Assembly (NCBI GenBank): GCA_016210375.1
Contig: JACQUH010000038.1
Location: forward strand, 1-10,753
Direction: 5' to 3'
DNA: 10,753 nucleotides
From: Chloroflexota bacterium
Lineage (GTDB): Bacteria > Chloroflexota > Dehalococcoidia > Lucifugimonadales > JACPCL1
A model generated the notes under the pieces. That model saw nothing but the letters and a program-made list of their open reading frames with translations. It was not told where the DNA came from and made no database searches. The position numbers and the translations under genes are program-made. Position 1 is the first letter of the stretch. Every line of letters begins with the position of its first letter. Positions 4,991 through 10,753 of this stretch are shown piece by piece.

Positions 4991-6271
4991 GTGGGCGAGG
5001 GTAATTCGTGGCTCGTCGTTGTCTTTGTCATCGTCCTCATCCTCTCCGCCTTCTTTTCCGCTGCTGAGGCGGCCTTCCTCTCCGTCCAGCGCAGCAGATT
5101 GGCCTTCCTGGTCAGGAGTGGGGTAAAGGGAGCGCAAAGGGTGGCCGACGTCATCGCCCACCCAGAGCGCCTCCTGCCTACGGTCCTTACCGGAAACAAC
5201 CTTGTCAACACCACCGCTGCGGCCATCGGCACGGCGATTGCCATCTCCATTTTGGGGCCGGATGAGGCCATCGCCATCGTCGCAGCAACGGTGGTGGTCA
5301 CCATCATCCTCCTGGTCTTTGGCGAGATCATCCCCAAGACCATTGCCACTCACCACTCCGAGCGCCTGGCCATCTTTTTTGTCGGACCGCTGAAGGTCGC
5401 CGAGTCCTTGCTATTGCCCTTTGTCTGGGCGCTGGAGCACATTGCCCGGGGCCTGGTGCGTCTCTTCGGCGTCTCGGGGGCGAAGATGGTGGCCGAAGAG
5501 GAGATCCGCGCCCTCATTGATACGGGCAAGGAGGAGGGCGGCGTGGAGCCCCAGGAGGCCCAGATGCTGGAGCGTGTCTTTGAGTTCGGCGACCGGGAGG
5601 TCCGGGAGATGATGACCCCTCGCACAGAGATTGTGGCTGTGGAGAAGGGCGCTACTCTGGAGGAGTTCTTTCTGCTTTACACTCACCACGCCCATACCCG
5701 GTTCCCCATCTACGAGGGCAACCTGGACAATGTGCTGGGCACCCTCTCCACCAAGGAGGTACTCCATGCCCTAGCAGTAGGCGCCCTCTCCCCCAAGGAC
5801 GACGTAACCAGGCTTCTGCGCCCCGCGTACTTCGTCCCGGATACTAAGCGGGTGGCGGAGCTGTTCCGGGAGCTGCGCGGCACGGGCTATCAGATGGTGA
5901 TGGTGGCCGATGAGTTCGGCGGCGTGGCAGGCCTGGCCACCCTCAAGCAGATGGTGGAGGAGGTGGTAGGACGAGTGGGGGAGGAGGGCATGAACATGGA
6001 GGAGGACTACAAGGCCATTGACGAGAACACCTTCCAGGTGGAAGGCAACATGCGTGTGAGCGACGCCAACGACTACATGGACCTGGGCATCCCTCACGGA
6101 GAATACGAGACTGTGGCCGGTTTCCTCCTCAGCCGCATGGGGCGTATCCCCAAAGAAGGGGACCGCTTGCTCCACAAGGGGCACGTCCTGGAGGTGACAG
6201 CCATGAAGGGCGTGAAGATAGAGCAGCTCAAGGTGACCAAGGCCGCCACTGACGGTTCCCAGCCGCCATGA
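4991..6271 (+). CDS. CNNM/CorC-type membrane protein (hemolysin C family)
   Basis: The protein has 426 residues, the usual length. The GTG start at 4991 is chosen because AAGGAGGTGG (4975-4984) precedes it and the hydrophobic N-terminus begins at once. The frame is open upstream to 4769, but that part covers the leader hairpin. Residues 5-170 form the DUF21 (CNNM) membrane domain with several helices and the motifs LTGNNLVN (66-73) and FGEIIPKT (110-117). A CBS-pair domain follows (about 205-330; MMTPRTEIVAV, VADEFGGVAGLAT), then a CorC/HlyC C-terminal domain (about 338-416). Members act in Mg2+/Co2+ efflux or homeostasis; 'hemolysin' is a historical label. It overlaps the phosphatase gene by four bases (ATGA), forming an operon behind the promoter at 4738. 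Confidence 0.9.
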   Translation: MGEGNSWLVVVFVIVLILSAFFSAAEAAFLSVQRSRLAFLVRSGVKGAQRVADVIAHPERLLPTVLTGNNLVNTTAAAIGTAIAISILGPDEAIAIVAATVVVTIILLVFGEIIPKTIATHHSERLAIFFVGPLKVAESLLLPFVWALEHIARGLVRLFGVSGAKMVAEEEIRALIDTGKEEGGVEPQEAQMLERVFEFGDREVREMMTPRTEIVAVEKGATLEEFFLLYTHHAHTRFPIYEGNLDNVLGTLSTKEVLHALAVGALSPKDDVTRLLRPAYFVPDTKRVAELFRELRGTGYQMVMVADEFGGVAGLATLKQMVEEVVGRVGEEGMNMEEDYKAIDENTFQVEGNMRVSDANDYMDLGIPHGEYETVAGFLLSRMGRIPKEGDRLLHKGHVLEVTAMKGVKIEQLKVTKAATDGSQPP

Positions 6272-6903
6272 AGCTGTACCTGGTCCGCCACGGTGAGACC
6301 CAGTACAACCGCGACCACCTGGTCCAGGGCCGGAGCCCAACGGGCCTGACGGAGCTGGGTGTCCGGCAGGCGATGGCTGCGGCTGAGGCGCTCGCCCAGG
6401 AGGGCATCGCTGCCCTGTACAGCAGCCCGCTGAACCGGGCGGTGGAGACCTCCACAATCATCGGTGGACGGCTGGGCCTGAGCGTCCACCTGGAGGAAGG
6501 GCTGTCGGAGATGGATACCGGGGAGCTGGACGGCCTCACTTCGCAAGAGATGCGGGCCCAGTATCCGGAGTTTATGGCCCAGTGGAGGCAGGATGCAGGC
6601 GCAGCCCACCTTCCCGGGGGCGAGTCTCTGGCTGAGGTGCAGGAGCGGGCCTGGAAGGCTGTGGAGGACATCGTGCGCCGCCACCCCGAGGAGAACGTGG
6701 TGGCGGTGTCCCACAACTTCACCCTGTGCGCCCTGGTATGCAAGGCCCTGGGACTGCCCCTGGCTGGCTTCCATCGCTTACGAGTGGATCTCGGCTCCCT
6801 CTCCGCCCTGGACTTTTCGCCCCAGCGGGACCGCCTGGTGCTGCTCAACAGCACCTTCCATCTGGCTGAGGTCGGCGCAACAACCGGGGGACTCAGGACG
6901 TAG
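6268..6903 (+). CDS. Histidine phosphatase family protein (phosphoglycerate mutase-like)
   Basis: The protein has 211 residues. LVRHGET at residues 5-11 carries the catalytic histidine (His8) that becomes phosphorylated. SSPLNRAVET (52-61) holds the phosphate-binding arginine. The loop LSEMDTGELDGLT (79-91) contains an acidic residue typical of the proton donor, and VAVSHNF (145-151) holds the second histidine. This matches the branch of cofactor-independent acid-type phosphatases such as CobC and GpmB-like enzymes. The substrate cannot be read from sequence: alpha-ribazole phosphate, phosphoserine and other sugar phosphates are all possible. The ATG overlaps the stop of the CNNM gene (ATGA), implying translational coupling. 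The last ten residues after HLAEV are poorly conserved in type. Confidence 0.88.
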   Translation: MKLYLVRHGETQYNRDHLVQGRSPTGLTELGVRQAMAAAEALAQEGIAALYSSPLNRAVETSTIIGGRLGLSVHLEEGLSEMDTGELDGLTSQEMRAQYPEFMAQWRQDAGAAHLPGGESLAEVQERAWKAVEDIVRRHPEENVVAVSHNFTLCALVCKALGLPLAGFHRLRVDLGSLSALDFSPQRDRLVLLNSTFHLAEVGATTGGLRT

Positions 6904-6997
6904 AGGGCACGGGGCAAGAACGACTGGCGCGGTGTTTCTTACGCTTCGCTAGCCAGGCGAACCGAGGCGAGTTCATTCTTCGCGACCACAGACCTGA

Positions 6998-7132
6998 CCC
7001 CCTGACCCCCTTCCCACACGGGAAGGGGGAAACGGTACATGCAAGTATCTGGGCACGGCAGAGCCGTGCCCAGATACTTGCAACAATGCCATCCCCCTCT
7101 CCGCAACGGAGGGGGGGACCACAGGGAGAGAG
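6998..7132. repeat. 135-bp composite hairpin repeat, copy 2
   Basis: This copy has the same layout as the one at 544-679. The left edge is CCCCCTGACCCCCTTCCC with its short stem GGGAAGGGGG. The centre is a perfect inverted repeat with 20-nt arms (7040-7059 and 7063-7082) around the 3-nt loop AGA. The right edge is GGGGGGACCACAGGGAGAG. Arm length, loop length and distance from the left edge equal those of copy 1 to within a base. The arm sequences agree at only 11 of 20 positions, yet both are perfectly self-complementary. The element occupies about half of the 281-base gap between the phosphatase gene and tilS. The rest of that gap (6904-6997, 7133-7184) shows only a weak TTCGC/GCGAA stem and no clear promoter. 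Confidence 0.75.
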
Positions 7133-7184
7133 GTCGGATCTCACTGGCAACGTATTCTTACAACGACCAAAAGGGGGCGGCATC

Positions 7185-8618
7185 ATGCCCCAGCACCCTC
7201 TCCTCCCGCGTGTAGAGAGCACCCTGGCGGCGGCAGGCCTCCTGCATCCCCCGGGCCAGGCCATTGTGGTTGCCGTCTCCGGCGGGCCAGACTCCCTTGC
7301 CCTGCTGCACCTGCTGCACGAACTGGCGCAACAGCACGCCCTTCGCCTGCACGCCGCCCACCTGGACCACGGCCTGCGAGGCGGGGAAGGAGAAGACGAC
7401 GCCCGCTTTGTGGCAGAGGTATGCAACCGCCTTGGGGTGCCTCTGAGCCTCCAGAGGGCCGATGTCCCTGCCTTGCGGGCGGAGCTGAAGCTCTCTCTGG
7501 AAGCCGCCGCGCGCGAGGCCCGGTACACGTTCCTGGCCCAGGTAGCCCACCAGACGGGGGCCTCGGCTGTGGCCACCGGCCACACCGCCGATGACCAGGC
7601 GGAGACGGTGCTGTTGCACCTTCTGCGCGGCGCCGGCCTGCGCGGGCTGCGGGGCATGTTGCCCCTTTCCCGGTGGCGCAGCCGCGACGGCCGGCAGCAG
7701 GTGGCCCTGGTGCGTCCCCTCCTGGAAGTGGCTCGGCAGGAGACAGAGGCCTACTGTGCTGGCCTGGGGTTAGCCCCCAGGCGCGACTCCTCCAACGCCG
7801 AGGAGCGGTTCGCGCGCAACCGCCTGCGTCGTACCGTTATGCCCATGCTGCGGAAGCTCAACCCGGAGGTGGGCGAGTCCCTGCGCCGGCTGGCCGACTC
7901 CGCCGCCCGGGACCTGGTGTACCTGGAGAGCGGCGTGGCCGGCGCCTGGCCGAGGATCGCTTCGCCAGCGTCCTCGGGCCTGCGCCTCCAGCGGGACGCT
8001 TTCCTGGCGCTGCACCCGTCGCTCCAGGCCCACCTGCTGCAGCGGGCCTACGCCGAGCTGGCGGGGGAGGCCGCGGACCTGACCTTCGGCCAGGTTGAGG
8101 CCATGGTGCGGCTGGCTGCCGGCGGCGCGGGGCGAGCGGTCTCCCTGGGCCATGGCCTGCGCTTCATCACCTCCTATGGGTGGCTGTTCCTGTCCCGTGG
8201 GCCCCTTGCCCCGACGGGGCCCGCCCTGAAAGCGGTGGCCGTCCCAATGTCTGGGGAAGTCAGCATCCCGGGGTGGCGCATCGGGTGCCGCCTTCTCGGG
8301 CCTGGCGAGCTGCCCCCCAGGGCTAGCTGGGGACGCGACCCCTGCCAGGCCCACCTGGACGCCCAGGCCCTGGGCGAAGCCCTTGCCGTGCGCGCCCGCC
8401 TGCCCGGCGACCGGTTCCATCCCCTGGGTATGCCCGGCGTCAAGAAGCTCAAGGAGTTCATGATAGACGCCCGCATCCCGCAGCACGAGCGGGATGGCAC
8501 GCCCCTGCTGGTCTCGGAGAAGGGCATCGCCTGGGTGGTGGGCTGCCGCATCGCCCACTGGGCGCGGGTGACGCCGGAGACGCGGCAGGCGCTGGAGGTG
8601 ACCTTCGCCAGGGAGTAG
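7185..8618 (+). CDS. tilS: tRNA(Ile)-lysidine synthetase TilS
   Basis: The protein has 477 residues. TilS attaches lysine to cytidine 34 of the tRNA-Ile CAU anticodon using ATP, so that it reads AUA instead of AUG. It acts in the cytoplasm and is essential in most bacteria. The PP-loop motif SGGPDS is at 32-37, HLDHGLR at 59-65 and GHTADDQAET at 132-141. These are followed by the LLRGAGLRGLRGM, RPLLEVARQETEAYC and RDSSNAEERFARNRLR segments of the tRNA-binding NTPase core. The C-terminal part has ARLPGDRFHPLGMPGVKKLK and DARIPQHERD, the TilS C-terminal domain. The ATG at 7185 is chosen because the 33 codons upstream in frame derive partly from the repeat at 6998. AAGGGGG (7171-7177) may serve as the ribosome binding site. 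The gene stops inside a perfect palindrome. Confidence 0.93.
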   Translation: MPQHPLLPRVESTLAAAGLLHPPGQAIVVAVSGGPDSLALLHLLHELAQQHALRLHAAHLDHGLRGGEGEDDARFVAEVCNRLGVPLSLQRADVPALRAELKLSLEAAAREARYTFLAQVAHQTGASAVATGHTADDQAETVLLHLLRGAGLRGLRGMLPLSRWRSRDGRQQVALVRPLLEVARQETEAYCAGLGLAPRRDSSNAEERFARNRLRRTVMPMLRKLNPEVGESLRRLADSAARDLVYLESGVAGAWPRIASPASSGLRLQRDAFLALHPSLQAHLLQRAYAELAGEAADLTFGQVEAMVRLAAGGAGRAVSLGHGLRFITSYGWLFLSRGPLAPTGPALKAVAVPMSGEVSIPGWRIGCRLLGPGELPPRASWGRDPCQAHLDAQALGEALAVRARLPGDRFHPLGMPGVKKLKEFMIDARIPQHERDGTPLLVSEKGIAWVVGCRIAHWARVTPETRQALEVTFARE

Positions 8619-8642
8619 GGGCGACGCATGCGTCGCCCCTAC
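8615..8642. repeat. 28-bp perfect palindrome containing the tilS stop codon
   Basis: GTAGGGGCGACGCA is followed directly by its exact reverse complement with no loop. The TAG stop of tilS is bases 8616-8618. GTAGGGGCGA...TCGCCCCTAC palindromes are a familiar dispersed repeat in environmental bacterial genomes. As RNA it forms a cruciform-type hairpin, but no T-run follows, so it may be a mRNA 3'-end stabiliser or weak terminator. Confidence 0.75.
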
Positions 8643-8682
8643 GGATACCCTCACAGCCAGGGCCAGCTTAACCCGCATTTTG

Positions 8683-8691
8683 TGCTATGAT
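8683..8691 (+). promoter_or_regulatory. Extended -10 promoter giving a probable leaderless mRNA
   Basis: TGC-TATGAT is a near-consensus extended -10 element (five of six in the hexamer). Its end is 9 bases before the ATG at 8701, so transcription should begin at or within 1-3 bases of the start codon. There is no ribosome binding site upstream of that ATG. No good -35 box is seen, which is usual for extended -10 promoters. Confidence 0.5.
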
Positions 8692-8700
8692 GTGCCCGCG

Positions 8701-10488
8701 ATGAACAGATTCTGGAACACCCTACGACCTAATCTGGGCACTCCACGGGCCATCGTAGCGAGTGTCGTCGCTGCCTATATTGTTGCTGCAATCGGATGGG
8801 CTACGAAACTACTCGGCTTCCAATGGTTCGTCTTCATTCTCGTTGTTTCCACACTCCTCCTCGCTATCGCCGTTCTCGTATTCCTCTTGCGGCGCAAGCG
8901 GCCAATCCCACCCCCAATCAAACAGCAAGACGACACCGGCGTTCCCCTGCATGGACCAGAGGACTTCGTTGGCCGCACCGCCGAACTGGCCGATGTGGTC
9001 GCTGCCCTCCTGTCGCGCCGCTCCCTCCTCATCCACGGCGAGCCGGGCATCGGCAAGACCGAGCTTGCCATCCAGTCCCTGCGCTCCCCCAGCGTACAGC
9101 AGGCCTACCAGGGCCGCCAGCACTACGTAAACCTTGAGGGCCGCGCCAACATCTCCCTGGTGACCCTCTGCGACGACGTGGCCCGCAGCCTCGGGGCCCA
9201 GGCCGTCCTGCAAACCGACGACGTGGACCAGAAAATCCCCATCCTCTTGGAAAACCTGGGCAGCCCGCCGCCCCTCATCGCTTTCAACAACGCCGACGGC
9301 CCCGCCGCCGTGGACGCCGTGGCCGCCTTCCGCCGCCTCGTCATGGACGGCCCCCTCCTGGCCACCAGCCGCGACGCCATCCCCGGCATACCTACCCTGG
9401 AGCTAAAGCCGCTCAACCCGGACGCCGCCTTCCGCCTCTTTGCCCGCCACGCAGGGCGCGCACCACGGAGGGAGGAGCGCCAGGCCGTAGACGACATCCT
9501 GGTCTTGCTCCAGAACAACCCCCTGGCCATCACCGTAGCGGCCCCTCTTTTGCCCAAGGTCGGCGCAGCCGAGCTTTCCCGCCTGCTCAGGATCCGCCCT
9601 GGGCAGGCGTTAGGCCCCGTGTGGGCCGCCTTTGACCTCTCCTACATCTTCCTCTCCGACAAGGAAAAGCCCCTCCTTGCAGCCCTGGGTGTCTTCGCCG
9701 GCCCCAACTTCTCCCCTGAGGCCATCCAGTCCCTCTTTGACGAAGACATCGGCCTGCAACTGGGGAATCTCGTCGGCGTCTCCCTGCTCCGCCGCGACCA
9801 GGCCACGGGCCGCTTCAGCCTCCATCCACTGCTCAAAGAGTACGCCAGGGGCAAGCTGGAAAACGCCAACGCCCTGAAACTGCGCTTGGCCGCCTTCTAC
9901 GCCGGGTTTACCGCCCAGCACACCGGCTCCGCCCTGCCGGTTCTCCAAGCCCTGGACAGGGAGTTTGTCACCCTTTCCGCCCTTGTGACCTGGTGGCAAA
10001 GCAATTCCATACTTGCCGATGCTTCTCCCCACCTCCTGGACATTATCAACGCTCTGGCCCAGTTCATGGACGTGCGCGGCTACTGGGACCAGCGCGTCTC
10101 TTGGGGGGAAAATGCAGTTGCAGCGGCGAAGGCCCTGGGTGACGAGAGGCGATTGGCATCTCTCTCGCACACCCTCGCCATGGCCCTCCAGCACCAGGGC
10201 CGCCCCGAGGAGGCCCGGGACCTCTACGGGCAGAGCCTGGCCATAGAGAAGCGCCTGGGCGACCAGCAGGGCATCGCCCAGAGCCTGCACCAGCTGGGCA
10301 TGTTGGCCCAGGACCAGGGCCGCCCGGAGGAGGCCCGGGACCTCTACCACCAGAGCCTGGACATAGAAAAGCGCCTGGGCAACCAGCAGGGCATCGCCCA
10401 GTCCCTCCACCAGTTGGGCATCCTGGCCCAGGCCCAGGGCCGCCCGGAGGAGGCCCGCGACCTCTACCAGCAGAGCCTGGAGACGTGA
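8701..10488 (+). CDS. Two-TM NB-ARC (STAND) ATPase with C-terminal TPRs; candidate NLR-like immune protein
   Basis: The protein has 595 residues; the ATG at 8701 is preferred over a TTG at 8680 that overlaps the -10 box. Two hydrophobic helices (about 16-34 and 42-64), followed by RRKR, anchor it in the membrane. FVGR (89-92) opens the NB-ARC domain. The Walker A is GEPGIGKTE (113-121). The Walker B position reads LIAFNNAD (192-199), with Asn where Asp is usual. ATSRD (221-225), NNPLAI (272-277) and the MHD-like LHPLLKEYA (374-382) follow. TPR units occupy roughly 480-595, the last three being 40-residue near copies that begin QGRPEEARDLY. STAND proteins switch on by ATP exchange and oligomerisation when the repeat region senses a ligand. 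Here the effector would be the membrane helices. The array stops inside a unit, so the end may be truncated. Confidence 0.85.
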   Translation: MNRFWNTLRPNLGTPRAIVASVVAAYIVAAIGWATKLLGFQWFVFILVVSTLLLAIAVLVFLLRRKRPIPPPIKQQDDTGVPLHGPEDFVGRTAELADVVAALLSRRSLLIHGEPGIGKTELAIQSLRSPSVQQAYQGRQHYVNLEGRANISLVTLCDDVARSLGAQAVLQTDDVDQKIPILLENLGSPPPLIAFNNADGPAAVDAVAAFRRLVMDGPLLATSRDAIPGIPTLELKPLNPDAAFRLFARHAGRAPRREERQAVDDILVLLQNNPLAITVAAPLLPKVGAAELSRLLRIRPGQALGPVWAAFDLSYIFLSDKEKPLLAALGVFAGPNFSPEAIQSLFDEDIGLQLGNLVGVSLLRRDQATGRFSLHPLLKEYARGKLENANALKLRLAAFYAGFTAQHTGSALPVLQALDREFVTLSALVTWWQSNSILADASPHLLDIINALAQFMDVRGYWDQRVSWGENAVAAAKALGDERRLASLSHTLAMALQHQGRPEEARDLYGQSLAIEKRLGDQQGIAQSLHQLGMLAQDQGRPEEARDLYHQSLDIEKRLGNQQGIAQSLHQLGILAQAQGRPEEARDLYQQSLET

Positions 10489-10753
10489 CCTGCGAGGGGT
10501 TGAGGCTCTGCAGGCTCCACGTCACCTCTGGGGGCTGCGGCCTGGGCCTGGTGAGCCTCCGGGTGGACGCCTTCACCTGCACGGCGTGGACGCTACGCCC
10601 CAGGGCCGCCGCGATGTCCGGCATCGGCACCCGGCTCTCGTACAGCAGTCGAAGCCGCTCCTCGTCGCCCGGGGTCCACGGTAACGCAGCCGTCTCCGGC
10701 GGGGCGACCTGCCGCTGCCGCTTGAGGCCCTGCTTCTGTGCGCGGCCGGCGAT
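10064..10753 (-). CDS. Myb/SANT-like helix-turn-helix protein, partial, reading into the TPR gene
   Basis: On the - strand the frame is open from the right edge of the window to a stop at 10064-10066; the start is outside. The credible part is 10540-10753. It begins AGRAQKQGLKRQRQV, the end of one HTH unit, then LPWTPGDEERLRLLYESR and MPDIAAALGRSVHAVQVKAS with RRL, a second unit. 'W(T/S)..E...L..L....(S).IA..LGRS..AV..RA..LGL' is the pattern of small Myb/SANT-like or GcrA-like DNA-binding proteins common in phages and bacteria. After about 10540 the sequence becomes Pro/Gly-rich antisense of the TPR gene and is unlikely to be original. The gene therefore seems to have lost its own 3' end, or the true protein simply has an artificial tail. 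Confidence 0.5.
   Translation of the reverse strand: MAGRAQKQGLKRQRQVAPPETAALPWTPGDEERLRLLYESRVPMPDIAAALGRSVHAVQVKASTRRLTRPRPQPPEVTWSLQSLNPSQVTSPGSAGRGRGPPPGGPGPGPGCPTGGGTGRCPAGCPGAFLCPGSGGRGPGPPPGGPGPGPTCPAGAGSGRCPAGRPGASLWPGSARRGPGPPRGGPGAGGPWRGCAREMPIASRHPGPSPLQLHFPPKRRAGPSSRARP
10195..10481 (+). repeat. 120-bp tandem coding repeats (TPR units)
   Basis: Units begin with CAGGGCCGCC at 10195, 10315 and 10435, an exact 120-base period. The first and second full units agree at 106 of 120 bases by my count. The third matches the second at 39 of 41 bases from 10441 until homology stops at 10481, and a TGA follows at 10486. The unit encodes a 40-residue TPR with the core RPEEARDLYxQSLxIEKRLG. 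Confidence 0.85.

Noticed and set aside
4831..5011. Leader peptide ORF starting at the ATG at 4831 inside the attenuator region
   Set aside because: No ribosome binding site, no run of regulatory codons, and it runs through the terminator and the start of the CNNM gene in another frame; most likely chance in GC-rich DNA.
7086..7184. TilS starting at 7086
   Set aside because: The extra 33 residues are partly repeat-derived, low-complexity sequence; the family normally starts shortly before the SGGPDS motif, as the ATG at 7185 does.
7770..8678. Long - strand ORF opposite tilS (302 codons)
   Set aside because: It is the antisense shadow of a clear tilS with all family motifs; the product is Pro/Gly/Arg-rich with no recognisable domain. 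The same applies to other long - strand frames at 652-1305, 5771-6457, 6228-6917 and 9610-10410.

Overview
The window looks like a chromosomal segment of a high-GC bacterium carrying the tail end of a prophage or phage remnant. Chloroflexota (Dehalococcoidia-like) is my best guess, from the style of the phage genes, the GC-rich dispersed hairpin repeats and the NB-ARC/TPR gene. No rRNA or single-lineage marker is present, so this placement is only moderate. Every coding region down to about position 10,490 is on the + strand.

Region 1 (1-3340) is a phage virion module. It holds the 3' part of an HK97-fold major capsid protein, a small unknown virion-type protein, a tail-fibre-like protein, two very small phage-type proteins and a head-tail adaptor-type protein. 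Most carry a near-consensus AAGGAGG ribosome binding site. A 136-bp hairpin repeat follows the capsid gene, and a cluster of degenerate 8-bp repeats precedes the fibre-like gene.

Region 2 (3341-4737) is visibly less GC-rich and looks like accessory cargo. It has a 101-aa unknown protein, then a DUF4258 / YgiT-type zinc-finger pair resembling a type II toxin-antitoxin locus, then a tiny overlapping third ORF. A 147-bp MITE-like element with 19-bp imperfect terminal inverted repeats runs into that third ORF.

Region 3 (4738-8618) is host housekeeping. A textbook sigma-70 promoter (TTGACA, 17 nt, TATAGT) is followed about 65 nt after the predicted transcription start by a strong intrinsic-terminator hairpin, and only then by a CNNM/CorC-type membrane protein gene. 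This suggests an attenuated leader or a small RNA. The CNNM gene overlaps by 4 nt a histidine-phosphatase gene. After a second 135-bp copy of the hairpin repeat comes tilS, the tRNA-Ile lysidine synthetase. A 28-bp perfect palindrome contains the tilS stop codon.

Region 4 (8640-10753) carries a 595-aa protein with two N-terminal transmembrane helices, an NB-ARC (STAND) ATPase and C-terminal TPR units nearly identical at DNA level. It appears to be expressed from an extended -10 promoter as a leaderless mRNA. The architecture (membrane segment, STAND switch, repeat sensor) is that of bacterial NLR-like immune or signalling proteins, and this gene is the best candidate here for an undescribed system. 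Its TPR array stops in mid-repeat. A convergent - strand ORF with a Myb/SANT-like helix-turn-helix reads into it without its own stop, so the junction looks rearranged.
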